Shown: positions 24,394-33,042 of the stretch, in pieces | Layout: the number at the start of each line of letters is the position of its first letter | How positions within the stretch are numbered: position 1 is the first letter of the stretch | Assembly (NCBI GenBank): GCA_937902125.1 | Contig: CALDIB010000103.1 | Span: 1-53,261 of the forward strand | From: an uncultured Treponema sp. | Lineage (GTDB): Bacteria; Spirochaetota; Spirochaetia; Treponematales; Treponemataceae | Reading direction: 5' to 3' | Length of the DNA: 53,261 nucleotides | The notes under the pieces: model-generated | Databases searched by the model: none | What the model was told of the DNA's origin: nothing | Seen by the model: only the letters and a program-made list of their open reading frames with translations | Program-made: the position numbers and the translations under genes

Positions 24394-24909
24394 AGCTGAA
24401 CATTTTAACGCAAAGAGGCCGTCTTCGCAAGCGCTGAATGTCGCGGAGCGACGCGCGTGACGCCGCAATCCAGCGCATTGGACATGAACAAGCAATTTTG
24501 CCGCCAGTTTTCCACAAAAAGGGGGCCGCAAAATGATGCAGAATCGGCAAATTTTCCACAAGTTTTCCACGCAAAAAGTTGAAAAATTTTTATAAATTTT
24601 TATTTCCTTGCAAAACGGTAATTTAGCCAAAGACTGTTATTTTTGATATTGACAGTTTTAATTCATTATATTATAAGGAATTAAAAATAACAAAAACAGA
24701 TTTTGGCTAATATTATTTTAATTTGACAAACGAATAGGTATTGACAGTTTTTTTTTACACAAATTTTCCACATTTTTCAACAAAGTTTTCCACAAGCCGT
24801 TCCGCCCGTTTCAGGCGCTCAAAAACCCCTTGACAAAATTTCTTTTTCGTCCTACACTAACAATATATGAACAAATGTTCATATATTCACAAAAAAACGG
24901 AGGCGGCCA
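24394..24909 (+). other. AT-rich spacer with DnaA-box-like nonamers and an imperfect palindrome
   Basis: 516 bases with no gene, between divergent transcription units. It contains TTTTCCACA at 24508-24516, 24552-24560, 24764-24772 and 24786-24794, plus TTTTCCACG at 24563-24571, all on the plus strand. Long A/T-only stretches occur near 24575-24605. An imperfect inverted repeat spans 24623-24710 (TTAGCCAAA...TTTGGCTAA). TTTTCCACA is one mismatch from the classical DnaA box. No dnaA or dnaN is seen nearby, so an origin role is speculative. Confidence 0.5.
24830..24887 (+). promoter_or_regulatory. Promoter and SmtB/ArsR-type operator of the zinc operon
   Basis: -35 TTGACA (24830-24835), 17-bp spacer, -10 TACACT (24853-24858). 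Immediately downstream is a perfect inverted repeat at 24862-24887 with core TGAACA-AA-TGTTCA. That is the classical 12-2-12 site of the ArsR/SmtB family. The repressor is encoded directly downstream, so autoregulation is expected. Confidence 0.85.
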
Positions 24910-25215
24910 ATGGCAAAAAACAAAAGCTCCACGCCGGACGAAAACACGCTGATTGACTTGGCGGAACTGTTCAAAATCTTTGGAGATTCCACCAGAATAA
25001 AAATCTTGTTCACCCTTTTGCAAGGGCAGCGGCCTGTAAACGAAATCGCGGCGGCGCTCAACATGACCCAGTCGGCCATAAGCCACCAGCTGCGGATTCT
25101 AAAAACAAGCCGCCTGATAAAGTCCGAGCGGGACGGAAAGCTTTCAATCTATTCCCTCGCCGACTCCCATGTAAAGTCAATCTTGAGCCAAGGCTTAGAG
25201 CACGTAGGAGAATAA
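24910..25215 (+). CDS. ArsR/SmtB-family metal-sensing repressor
   Basis: A 101-residue winged-helix repressor. The helix-turn-helix reads VNEIAAALNMTQSAISHQLRIL (~43-64), with the wing SERDGKLSIYSL after it. The C-terminal helix carries Asp85, His87, His98 and Glu101. This is the exact D-x-H-x10-H-x2-E pattern of the alpha-5 zinc site in SmtB-type sensors. The N-terminal Cys site of CadC-type sensors is absent, so zinc (or cobalt) is the likely inducer. The start has an ACGGAGG ribosome-binding site. It lies one base before the exporter gene and behind its own operator. Confidence 0.93.
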   Translation: MAKNKSSTPDENTLIDLAELFKIFGDSTRIKILFTLLQGQRPVNEIAAALNMTQSAISHQLRILKTSRLIKSERDGKLSIYSLADSHVKSILSQGLEHVGE

Positions 25216-25216
25216 T

Positions 25217-27304
25217 ATGAGCTGTCACTGCCACGAACACGAGCGCCACCACGAACATGAACATCACCACGACGGCGGCTATTGCCACGACCATCATCAC
25301 GAACATGAACATCACCACGAACACGAAGAGGGTCGCTGCTGCCACAACCACGAAGAAGAAGAACTGGGCCTGCAAAAAATAATTTTGGCCGCGGCCATTT
25401 TTGCCGTCGCGCTTTTTTTGGAGCATATTCCGGCATTTAAAGAGGGCGGCGCAATTTACAAGGCCTTGGCTTCCCTTTGGATTTTTGGCGGAAAGGAAAA
25501 TTTTTCAACGGCCTTTTCCGCGCTCAAACTGCTTTTGTTCGCCGCCGCCTACTTAATTTGCGCCAAAGGCGTTTTAATCAACGCCGTCAAGAATATTTTC
25601 CGCGGAGATTTTTTTGACGAACAATTTTTGATGGCCGCGGCCTCCGTCGCCGCCATCGTCATCGGCGAATACCCGGAAGCCGTGGGAGTCATGCTCTTCT
25701 ACCAAATCGGAGAATGGTTTGAAGATTACGCCGTTGACAAATCCCGAGACTCAATAAAAAGCCTTGCGGCCTTGCGGCCGGACAAAGCCTTTGTTCTTAG
25801 GGAAGGGCAAGTCACGCAAGTCCCGCCCGAAGAGGTCAAGGTCGGCGAATTGATTCAAGTCAAGGCCGGCGAGCGTCTTCCCCTTGACGGCCTTGTAGTC
25901 GAAGGGAATTCTTTTGTGGACACCAGCGCCTTGACCGGCGAAAGCGTTCCCAGAGAAATTTTCAGCGGCTCTGAAGTCATGGCGGGCTTTGTGAACCAAA
26001 GCGGCTTGATAACGGTCAAGGTTTCCAAAGAGGCTGGAGAATCAAGCGTGGCCCGGATTTTGGAAATGGTGGAGTCCGCTTCCGAAAAAAAAGCCAAGGC
26101 GCAAAAGTTCATAAGCCGCTTCGCAAAAGTCTACACTCCCCTTGTCTGCCTTGCCGCGGTCTTGGTTGCCGTCGTTCCTCCGATTTTCGCAAGCGCCAAT
26201 TGGTCAACATGGATTTACCGCGCCATAATGTTCTTGGTCGTTTCATGCCCCTGCGCCCTTGTAATTTCGGTTCCCCTTTCATTTTACGGCGGAATCGGCT
26301 TGGCCTCAAGCAAGGGCATTTTGATAAAGGGAAGCAATTACATCGAGCTTTTGTCCAAGGCCAAAATCGCTGCCTTTGACAAAACCGGAACTTTGACCCA
26401 AGGCGTCTTTGTCGTAAGCGAGATTCACTCAAGCCCCAACAGCAAAATCAGCCAAGAGGAATTGGCGGCAATCGCGGCCCACGCGGAAAAATTTTCCCAG
26501 CACCCCATTTCAAAATCCTTAAAGGCCGTTCACCACTGCCCAAAATGCGAAAGCCTTGAATTGAAGAACGTTCAAGAATATCGGGGCCAAGGAATTTCCG
26601 TGGAAATAGAAGGACAAAAAATTTTAGCCGGAAACTTAAAGTTGATGCAAACCTTTGGCGTTCAGGAAATTGTTCCTTGCCCAAAAGACGATGTGGGAAC
26701 GATTGTCCACATTGCCGTTGACGGAATCTACCAAGGCCACATAGTCATTTCCGACAAAATAAAGGGACAAAGCCGCGAAGCCGTCGCCGCGCTCAAAAAA
26801 GCCGGAATCAAAAAAACAATCATGCTGACAGGCGACAGCAAAATCGTGGCCGACGCCACCGCAAAAACTCTGGGCATTGACCAAGCCTACGGGGACCTTT
26901 TGCCAGAAGACAAGGTTTCCCGCGTGGAAGACTTGCTTAAAGAAGGAAAGCTTTTGTTCTGCGGCGACGGAATAAACGACGCGCCGGTTTTGGCAAGGGC
27001 CGACATTGGAATCGCCATGGGAGCGTTGGGAAGCGACGCGGCCATCGAAGCCTCGGACATTGTCGTGATGAACGACGACCTGAACAAAATTCCCGAAGCG
27101 ATAAAAGTTTCAAAAAAGACAATGCGCGTCGTTTGGCAAAACATTGTCCTGTCCCTTGCGGTAAAGTTTGGAATTATGGCGCTGGCCATTCCAGGAATCG
27201 CGAATTTATGGCTCGCTGTTTTTGGCGACGTGGGAGTTTTGTTCATCGCCGTTTTGAACGCGCTTAGGCTGAGCTTGTTCAAGCGCGAAAAAAGAGGCCA
27301 ATAA
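25217..27304 (+). CDS. zntA: P1B-type zinc/cadmium/lead-exporting ATPase with His-rich N-terminus
   Basis: Exports divalent soft metals at the cost of ATP. Instead of a ferredoxin-like heavy-metal domain, the first ~45 residues are a His/Cys/Glu-rich metal-binding tail. The membrane CPC motif (C344-P-C346), phosphorylation site DKTGTLTQG (D388), the His-Pro pair in SQHPISKSL, MLTGDS and GDGINDAPVLA are all present. The last membrane helices contain a Lys (VKFGIMALA) and Asp-Val-Gly (FGDVGVLFI), as in ZntA-type Zn/Cd/Pb pumps. The 695-residue length is normal. Regulation by the preceding repressor is clear from the operon. Confidence 0.94.
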   Translation: MSCHCHEHERHHEHEHHHDGGYCHDHHHEHEHHHEHEEGRCCHNHEEEELGLQKIILAAAIFAVALFLEHIPAFKEGGAIYKALASLWIFGGKENFSTAFSALKLLLFAAAYLICAKGVLINAVKNIFRGDFFDEQFLMAAASVAAIVIGEYPEAVGVMLFYQIGEWFEDYAVDKSRDSIKSLAALRPDKAFVLREGQVTQVPPEEVKVGELIQVKAGERLPLDGLVVEGNSFVDTSALTGESVPREIFSGSEVMAGFVNQSGLITVKVSKEAGESSVARILEMVESASEKKAKAQKFISRFAKVYTPLVCLAAVLVAVVPPIFASANWSTWIYRAIMFLVVSCPCALVISVPLSFYGGIGLASSKGILIKGSNYIELLSKAKIAAFDKTGTLTQGVFVVSEIHSSPNSKISQEELAAIAAHAEKFSQHPISKSLKAVHHCPKCESLELKNVQEYRGQGISVEIEGQKILAGNLKLMQTFGVQEIVPCPKDDVGTIVHIAVDGIYQGHIVISDKIKGQSREAVAALKKAGIKKTIMLTGDSKIVADATAKTLGIDQAYGDLLPEDKVSRVEDLLKEGKLLFCGDGINDAPVLARADIGIAMGALGSDAAIEASDIVVMNDDLNKIPEAIKVSKKTMRVVWQNIVLSLAVKFGIMALAIPGIANLWLAVFGDVGVLFIAVLNALRLSLFKREKRGQ

Positions 27305-27306
27305 AA

Positions 27307-28560
27307 TCAAGCGATGGATTTTTTTAAGTAAGATTCGATCTTGGGCCTAATTTTTAAGAAGCATTTTACAAGAATCGGATCAAAATGCTTTCCTGACGAC
27401 GCTTCAATAATCTTAAAGGCCTCGTCGCAGGAAAGCGACTCTTTGTAACAGCGGTTCGAAACCAGCGCGTCAAAAACATCGGCAATCGCCATAATGCGGG
27501 CGCAAACCGGTATGTCGTATTCAGACAATTGTTACGGATATCCAGTTCCATTCCATTTTTCGTGGTGCGAAAGCGCGATTTCCGAAGCAACCCTTACATA
27601 TTCAGGATCGCTGTTGTTGTCAAGAACTTCGTGAACGATTCTGGCTCCCTCAAGAGTGTGTCGCTGAATCTGAAAGAATTCCTCGGGCGTAAGTTTTCCA
27701 GGCTTTTTTAGTATCGCATCTGGAACCACAATTTTTCCGATGTCATGCATCGGAGCCGCTTTTTCCAAGAGCGCGATGTATGCGTCGGTCAAAACCTCTT
27801 GATACTCTATCGTTTTTTTTGCTTCTTCGGAAAGCATCTTGACATAAGCGCTTGTCCGCTTTATGTGCTCGCCGGTGTCAACATCGCGATTTTCAACAAG
27901 GTTGGCCATTCCTATAATCGTGTTGTTCTGCATGGCGATTACTTTTTCATTTTGAATCTGAATTTTCTGCGCCTGAGAATTTATTTCTGAAACATGCGCG
28001 TTCTCGACAAACAAAATAAAAAGCGAAAACAAAACAATAATAGCCAACAGCACAATGGCGAACAGCGAAATGTTAATGGTCTTTATGACAGAAAGCAATT
28101 TTGGATCCAATTCATAAACAGGCTTGAACGACGGAGCTACGATTTCAACGCCGACAAAAATCCCGCAAGAAATGGAACCTAAAAAAAGCGATGGAAGAGG
28201 CTTGTCAAAGAAAATGACAAAAGGGATCAATCCCATCAACAAAATAAAAAAATGAAAGTCCGTCTGCGATCCTATATAACGCTCAGCTAAAATTTGGTGG
28301 ACGACCACTTCAATAAAGCAAAGAAGATACATGGCGAAATAAGGCTTGTAAGAAAGAATCAACCCGCCTATCACGACAAAAAGCAAAACGCTGCCAATGT
28401 TAAAGCAAAACATCGGCATTACATTCATTGAGTAAAAAAACCACATAAAAGAAAAATGGTAAATCGCCGCGAACGAAACAACAAAGGCAGCCAAAATTTT
28501 TGAACGAAGCGTTGTTTCCAAAAGAGGCTCCATTTTATTGCGCAATTTTTCCAAATTCAT
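27307..28560 (-). pseudogene. Membrane HD-GYP gene interrupted by an in-frame stop
   Basis: The 5' part (28560-27532) encodes 342 residues with about six membrane helices (to ~185), a coiled linker, then HD at 272-273 (MHDIGKIVVP) and SHHEKWNGTGYP. A TAA stop (27532-27534) follows directly after GYP. The same frame continues without shift as QLSEYDIPVCARIMAIADVFDALVSNR to a stop at 27307, exactly the expected C-terminal part. A single substitution explains it. The product, if made, lacks the last ~75 residues of the domain. It could be a recent pseudogene or a sequencing error. It runs convergent with zntA, two bases apart. Confidence 0.8.
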
Positions 28561-28569
28561 TAGACTTAC

Positions 28570-28575
28570 ATTATA
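28570..28575 (-). promoter_or_regulatory. -10 element of the interrupted HD-GYP gene
   Basis: TATAAT on the minus strand, nine bases before ATG 28560, without a Shine-Dalgarno sequence between them. The -35 box is unclear (TTGTTC at a 19-bp spacing is the best candidate). Confidence 0.45.
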
Positions 28576-28592
28576 CCATAAATTCTAAGAAT

Positions 28593-29132
28593 GTGAACAA
28601 ATTGCTTGATAAAAACAAATCTAAAGTCAACATTCCCCTTTGTTTTTGTATAGGAATTTTAATTGCCTTCTTTGCAAAGACTTTTCTTTTGGACTTTTAC
28701 AAGGTCAAGGGCTCTTCAATGGAAGAGGCGATTATGGACGGACAGACAATCGCCGCCAACAAAATCGCATACGGCTTGCAAAATCCCTTTAGGCCCGAGA
28801 TTCTCTTTTCGTGGAAAAAGCCCAAAGAAGGCGACGTGATTCTTTACATGTACCAAAACTATTGGGTTGTAAAGCGCTGCGCCGCCACGGAGGGAACAAA
28901 ACTTGAATGCGTTGAAGAAGACGGAAAATATTTTTTGCTTGCGGGAAAGAACAAAATTCCCCTCACTTCAATTCAGTTCCATAAAATAAGGACAAGCGAA
29001 AAAGTTCCCATGGGAAGCCTTTTGGCCATTGGCGACAACGCGGCGCTTTCCCATGATTCCCGGGACTACGGCTTTGTTCCAGTTAAGAACATCGTGGCCC
29101 GCATAATTCTGCCCATCATTGTCAAAAAGTGA
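28593..29132 (+). CDS. lepB: Signal peptidase I
   Basis: Cleaves signal peptides at the outer face of the inner membrane. From GTG 28593 the 179-residue protein has one N-terminal membrane helix (~13-34). The catalytic Ser42 lies in KVKGSSMEEAIMDG and the general-base Lys94 in NYWVVKRCAATEG. The box E motif is GDNAALSHDSRDYGFVPV. It is short but complete, like Gram-positive-type SipS enzymes. A longer reading from 28500 is rejected because it overlaps the divergent HD-GYP gene and adds no family sequence. The start is moderately certain, as no strong ribosome-binding site is visible. Confidence 0.88.
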   Translation: MNKLLDKNKSKVNIPLCFCIGILIAFFAKTFLLDFYKVKGSSMEEAIMDGQTIAANKIAYGLQNPFRPEILFSWKKPKEGDVILYMYQNYWVVKRCAATEGTKLECVEEDGKYFLLAGKNKIPLTSIQFHKIRTSEKVPMGSLLAIGDNAALSHDSRDYGFVPVKNIVARIILPIIVKK

Positions 29133-29147
29133 AAAATCGTGTATAAT
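29119..29147 (+). promoter_or_regulatory. Promoter of the penicillin-binding protein gene
   Basis: -35 TTGTCA (29119-29124), 17-bp spacer, -10 TATAAT (29142-29147). It overlaps the lepB 3' end and gives a short leader with a GGTGGGA ribosome-binding site before ATG 29167. Confidence 0.7.
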
Positions 29148-29166
29148 TTTTTGCGGTGGGAATTTA

Positions 29167-31050
29167 ATGAACGGCTTTTTTCCAAAATGGCGCATTATAG
29201 TCTTTTCTGTGTTTGCCAGTTTGCTGGTGGCCGCGCTCTTGGTTCGCTTCGCGCGTTTGTCCGCAAAGCCGCCTGAGAGAATAGCGCAAAGGCCGCCCGC
29301 AGTTGAGCGAGGCTCAATCGTTGACAGAAACGGAAAGCCCCTTGCGGTTGACACAAGCTTTTACCACATGGGAATCAATCCCCACAAAATAAAAAATCCC
29401 CAAGAGTTCGCCAAAGAGATTTCTCCTGTTTTGGAAATGGAAGAAGATGAAATTCTTTCTATAATCAGAAAGGCGCTTGAAAAGAAAAATTCCCGCTTTG
29501 CCTATCTAAAGAAAAAAATGCCCCTCACCAGTTACGAGGCGGCGAAAAAAATAACCGACCAAAAGCAATGGAGGGCGGCCGTAAGCTACGACAAAATTCC
29601 AGGCCGCATTTATCCAGAAAACACGCTGGCCTCACAACTTATCGGCTACATGGGCGACGACGGAAAAGGCTTGGCCGGAATCGAATATTCAATGCAGCCC
29701 ATTTTGCAGCCTCAGGCAAAAGCGGGCGAAACAAAGCCGGAACAAGGAAAAAACATTTACCTTACAATCGACGCCAACTTGCAATACAAGCTTGAAAAAA
29801 TCGCCCGCGAGGCGCTGGAAAAAACTCAAGGCTCAAACCTCATGCTCTTGGCCGCATACGCCAAGACCGGAGAAATTTTGGCCTACCTTAGTTTGCCTGA
29901 AGCCAATCTCAACGATTACGGAAACGCCACCATAGAAGAAACCATAGACCGGCCCGCGATGACTTTTTACGAGCCGGGCTCTGTCTTTAAAGTCTTTAGC
30001 ATCGCGGCCGCATACGACGCGGGACTTTTTAGACAAGACGAATCTTTTTATTGCGACAAGGTTTTTGAAAAAGTCATGTCCAGCGGAGAGCGGGTTCACA
30101 TCAACTGCTTGTCAAAGCACGGATACCTTACGGCCCGGGGCGCCTTGGAGCAATCCTGCAACGACGTAACCGCGCAAATCACAGACAGAATGGACACGGA
30201 CGAATTTTTGGCAAAGCTGAGACAATTTGGCTTTGGTCAAAAAACAGGAGTTCAGCTTCCGGGAGAAAGCGCCGGAATGCTTCCTGGAAAGACAAGCCGT
30301 TTTTGGTCGGCCCGCTCAAAGATGACAATTTCCATTGGACAAGAAGTTGCGGTGACGGCGCTTCAAGTGATTCAGGCGGCCACAGTTTTGTCCAACGGCG
30401 GCCATCCGCTAAAACTTTCCGTAATTTCAAAAATCACCGACAACGAAGGAAATGTCGTTTTTCAAAACAAGCCTGAAAAAAGGCCGCAAGTGATTTCGGA
30501 AGAAACGGCCGCCTACATTTTAAGCTGCATGCAAACCGGCGCCGAAAAAGGAATCGGTTGGCGGGCCGCGCTGGGCGACATAACGATTGGCGTAAAAACA
30601 GGAACCGCTCAAATGGCCGACCATGAGCGCGGCGGATACAGCGACACCGACTTTCTTTCGGACGTGCTGGCCGTGTTTCCTGTGGAAGACCCGGAAATCA
30701 TTTTGTATATCGTAATCCAAAAATCCAAGGGAATAAATTTCGCAAGCCGCATCGTCGCTCCGGTCATCAAAGATTCCGCGGACGCAATCATCGACCATTT
30801 GGGAATGAGCCGAGGCGACGCCGCTTCCTTGGCGCATTCAGGACGCATTTCAATTTCGTCAAGCCAAGGCGTTCAAGTTGGAAACACGGTTCCAAACTTT
30901 ACAGGCCGCTCAAAGCGGGACTTGCTTCCCCTGCTCAACAGAAAAGACTTAAAGGTAAACATTTACGGAAGCGGCTGGGTCACAAACCAAGCGCCGGAGC
31001 CGGGAACGCCAGTCACGGAGAACATGGAAATTGACATCTACATGGAATGA
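29167..31050 (+). CDS. Class B penicillin-binding protein (FtsI/PBP2-like) with PASTA domain
   Basis: A peptidoglycan transpeptidase anchored in the inner membrane. The 627-residue protein has an N-terminal membrane helix (~9-28) and a dimerisation/pedestal region starting RGSIVDRNGKPLAVD. The transpeptidase domain has the three active-site motifs: SVFK (Ser272), SCN (330-332) and KTGT (477-480). A C-terminal PASTA repeat follows (VPNFTGRSKRDLLPLL..., ~570-627). PASTA on a class B protein recalls PBP2x/SpoVD. Met 29167 is chosen over an upstream TTG because of its ribosome-binding site and promoter. It is not next to mraW or murE, so its exact role in division or elongation is open. Confidence 0.9.
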   Translation: MNGFFPKWRIIVFSVFASLLVAALLVRFARLSAKPPERIAQRPPAVERGSIVDRNGKPLAVDTSFYHMGINPHKIKNPQEFAKEISPVLEMEEDEILSIIRKALEKKNSRFAYLKKKMPLTSYEAAKKITDQKQWRAAVSYDKIPGRIYPENTLASQLIGYMGDDGKGLAGIEYSMQPILQPQAKAGETKPEQGKNIYLTIDANLQYKLEKIAREALEKTQGSNLMLLAAYAKTGEILAYLSLPEANLNDYGNATIEETIDRPAMTFYEPGSVFKVFSIAAAYDAGLFRQDESFYCDKVFEKVMSSGERVHINCLSKHGYLTARGALEQSCNDVTAQITDRMDTDEFLAKLRQFGFGQKTGVQLPGESAGMLPGKTSRFWSARSKMTISIGQEVAVTALQVIQAATVLSNGGHPLKLSVISKITDNEGNVVFQNKPEKRPQVISEETAAYILSCMQTGAEKGIGWRAALGDITIGVKTGTAQMADHERGGYSDTDFLSDVLAVFPVEDPEIILYIVIQKSKGINFASRIVAPVIKDSADAIIDHLGMSRGDAASLAHSGRISISSSQGVQVGNTVPNFTGRSKRDLLPLLNRKDLKVNIYGSGWVTNQAPEPGTPVTENMEIDIYME

Positions 31051-32893
31051 AAATTTTTCTTTGTTCAAGAATCGCTTTCCCGACTTGGCGAAAATTTTAG
31101 AGCCGTACGTTCCCCAAAAAACTGACGGCCAAAATCTTTTGGATTTTTTGAACAAAACCTTTCCCTTTTACAATTTTCACCTTGCCAAAAACGGAAGCCT
31201 AACCGCAAGCGAAAATTCCTTGGCCTTGCATTCCGCCTACAATCCAAACGCAGAAGCCGAGCGAAGCGCCGCCGTTGCCAAGGATTGCGGAAAAGACATT
31301 TTGATTTTTGCCGGCATTGGCTTGGGCTACCTTCCAATCGCCGCCGCCAAAATTCCGGGCGCGGAAGAAAAAACATTTGTCGTACTGGAGCCAGACCCGC
31401 CGCATTTTTTCGCGGCGCTGGCAAGCCTTGACTTTTCTCCGCTTTTAAAAATGCCCAAAGTTTTTTTTGTCATTGGCTCAAGTCCAGAAGAAGCGGCGAG
31501 CCTCATTCATTTTGCAGGCGGCTTTGACAAAGCGAAAATTTTCAGCCAAAAATCCCAAACCGCCCGCGCCCAAGAATGGTTCGACGCGTTTTTCAAGCGC
31601 GCGCAAGAAGACAAGGACAAGGCGCAAGCGAACCTAAACACCTTGGAGCGTTTTGGCCGCCTTTGGCTAAAAAACGGAGCGCGCAACTTGCCGCAAATGA
31701 AAAAGCTTTGCGGCGCCAAATCTTTTTTTGGCGCGGCGGACTTTTCGGACAAAGGCGGCGGCGTTCTTCCTAGCGTTTTGCTGGCAGCAGGTCCAAGCCT
31801 GCAAGTTGCGCTGCCCCATTTAAGGCAAATCAAGGAGCGCGCCGTCACAATCGCGGTAGACACAGCCTTGCGAGCCTGCATTAACGCCGGCGTTCAGCCC
31901 GACTTTGTTTTTTTGACAGACCCCCAATATTGGGCCAGCCGCCACATCGCCGGCCTAAAGGCAAAGGAATCAATTTTAATCGCGGAAAGCGCCGCCTATC
32001 CAAGCGTATTCAGATTTGACTGCAAAGAAATTTATTTAATGTCCTCGCTCTTTCCTTTGGGAAGAATCATAGAAGAAAATCTTGAAAAAAAAGGAGAGCT
32101 GGCTTCCGGCGGTTCCGTGGCCACAAGCGCTTGGGACTTCGCGCGCGCCATAGGCTCAAAAGAAATTTACGCGGCGGGCCTTGACTTGGGTTATCCAAAA
32201 AAGCAAACGCACATAAAAGGAAGCGCCTTTGAAGAGGCCGCCCACAATTTCTCATGCCGCCTGAATCCCGCCGAGCTTCAAAGCGCGGGAATTTTATTTT
32301 CCGCAAAAAACATAAAGGCGCTGGACTTTGAAAAAAAGCCCATAATAACAGACGAGCGAATGAAACTTTTCGCATCTTGGTTTGAAAGGCAAATCGCAAA
32401 CGACTCAAGGACAAAAACATTTTCATTTTCCAAAGACGGCCTTGAGATAAAGGGCGTTGAATATTTTTCCCTTGACGACTTCCTAAAAAAGCCCTCCATT
32501 GTCGAAGAAAAAAAAGAATTTTTTTTAAAGGCCAAAAACGCCAGCCGCTTTGAAGACGAACAAAAATTTGACGCCCTTATTTTTAGAATCAAGGAAAGTC
32601 TAAAAAAAATCAACGCCGCCGCAAAAAAAGGCGAAGCGCTTTGCAACGACATTCTTTGCGGCGACACTAGGGCGCAAAGGCGAATTTCGGAGCTGGACGA
32701 AATTGACAAGGCCATTTTGGGCAGCCAAGAAAAAAACATCGCCGCGCTTGTGTTCCCCACGGAACGGCAGCTTGAAAAAATATTTTTGGCCGCAAAATTC
32801 CCTCAAGAGCCTCTTCTGGCCAACGCCGCAAGAAGCAAAATCATTTACAGCGAACTTTCAAAATCAATTGAAGAATTCTTAAAAATTTGCTAA
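31031..32893 (+). CDS. Motility-associated factor (Maf/DUF115, MptE-like) glycosyltransferase family protein
   Basis: A 620-residue cytoplasmic protein. An N-terminal part (~1-230) includes ILIFAGIGLGYLPIAAAKI. The central domain starts SVLLAAGPSLQVALPHLRQI and contains VTIAVDTALRACINAGVQPDFVFLTDPQ and GGSVATSAWDFARAIGSKEIYAAGLDLGY. That is the MptE-like fold used by Maf proteins, which attach nonulosonic sugars to flagellins. A charged helical C-terminus follows. The start is uncertain: TTG 31031 overlaps the previous gene and has GGAGA upstream, while TTG 31061 is an alternative; no in-frame ATG fits. A sigma-28 promoter begins at its stop codon, in keeping with a motility setting. Confidence 0.8.
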   Translation: MTSTWNENFSLFKNRFPDLAKILEPYVPQKTDGQNLLDFLNKTFPFYNFHLAKNGSLTASENSLALHSAYNPNAEAERSAAVAKDCGKDILIFAGIGLGYLPIAAAKIPGAEEKTFVVLEPDPPHFFAALASLDFSPLLKMPKVFFVIGSSPEEAASLIHFAGGFDKAKIFSQKSQTARAQEWFDAFFKRAQEDKDKAQANLNTLERFGRLWLKNGARNLPQMKKLCGAKSFFGAADFSDKGGGVLPSVLLAAGPSLQVALPHLRQIKERAVTIAVDTALRACINAGVQPDFVFLTDPQYWASRHIAGLKAKESILIAESAAYPSVFRFDCKEIYLMSSLFPLGRIIEENLEKKGELASGGSVATSAWDFARAIGSKEIYAAGLDLGYPKKQTHIKGSAFEEAAHNFSCRLNPAELQSAGILFSAKNIKALDFEKKPIITDERMKLFASWFERQIANDSRTKTFSFSKDGLEIKGVEYFSLDDFLKKPSIVEEKKEFFLKAKNASRFEDEQKFDALIFRIKESLKKINAAAKKGEALCNDILCGDTRAQRRISELDEIDKAILGSQEKNIAALVFPTERQLEKIFLAAKFPQEPLLANAARSKIIYSELSKSIEEFLKIC

Positions 32894-32917
32894 ACTAACC
32901 AAAGCAGTTTCCGATAA
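32891..32917 (+). promoter_or_regulatory. Sigma-28 (FliA) type promoter
   Basis: TAAA (32891-32894), 15-base spacer and TCCGATAA (32910-32917). This is a 7/8 match to the GCCGATAA element at exactly the canonical spacing. It overlaps the stop codon of the Maf-like gene and should start transcription near 32925. Confidence 0.75.
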
Positions 32918-32924
32918 TATAAAT

Positions 32925-33026
32925 GTAACGAGTTCAACAATACAGACGTAACGACATCCAGACGCCTGTATGAACTGATAATGCATCAAGGTTGGAAGCT
33001 GTGTGAGGTTTCCAACTTTTTTTTTT
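32925..33026 (+). ncRNA. Candidate structured leader or small RNA ending in a terminator
   Basis: Between the sigma-28 promoter and the HE-GYP gene is a ~100-nt transcript with no open frame of note. It can form a first stem (GTTC/GAAC plus ATACAG/CTGTAT, 32932-32975). A terminator stem ends it. It may be an attenuated 5' leader or a separate small RNA. It does not match the c-di-GMP riboswitch sequences I remember. Confidence 0.5.
32991..33026 (+). terminator. Intrinsic terminator just upstream of the HE-GYP gene
   Basis: GTTGGAA pairs with TTCCAAC across a 12-base loop and is followed directly by ten T residues. It ends 16 bases before ATG 33043, so the gene can be expressed only by read-through or from another start. 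Confidence 0.75.
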
Positions 33027-33042
33027 ATAAGGATTTTTTGCA

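Noticed and set aside
25217..25351. Tandem CACGAACATGAACATCACCAC-type repeats as a CRISPR-like array
   Set aside because: They encode the His-rich N-terminus of the zinc pump in frame, with no unique spacers of constant length.
25058..25426. Minus-strand Val/Met/Phe-rich frame overlapping the zinc pump start
   Set aside because: It is the complement of the His-rich GAACATCACCAC-type codons; apparent membrane segments are an artefact.
27307..27528. Separate small gene starting at TTG 27528
   Set aside because: It is the in-frame continuation of the upstream HD-GYP domain after a stop codon, lacks its own ribosome-binding site and would encode only a domain fragment.
32925..33026. c-di-GMP riboswitch in the leader of the HE-GYP gene
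   Set aside because: The GEMM-I and GEMM-II consensus sequences as I remember them are not present, so only an unassigned leader or small RNA is reported.
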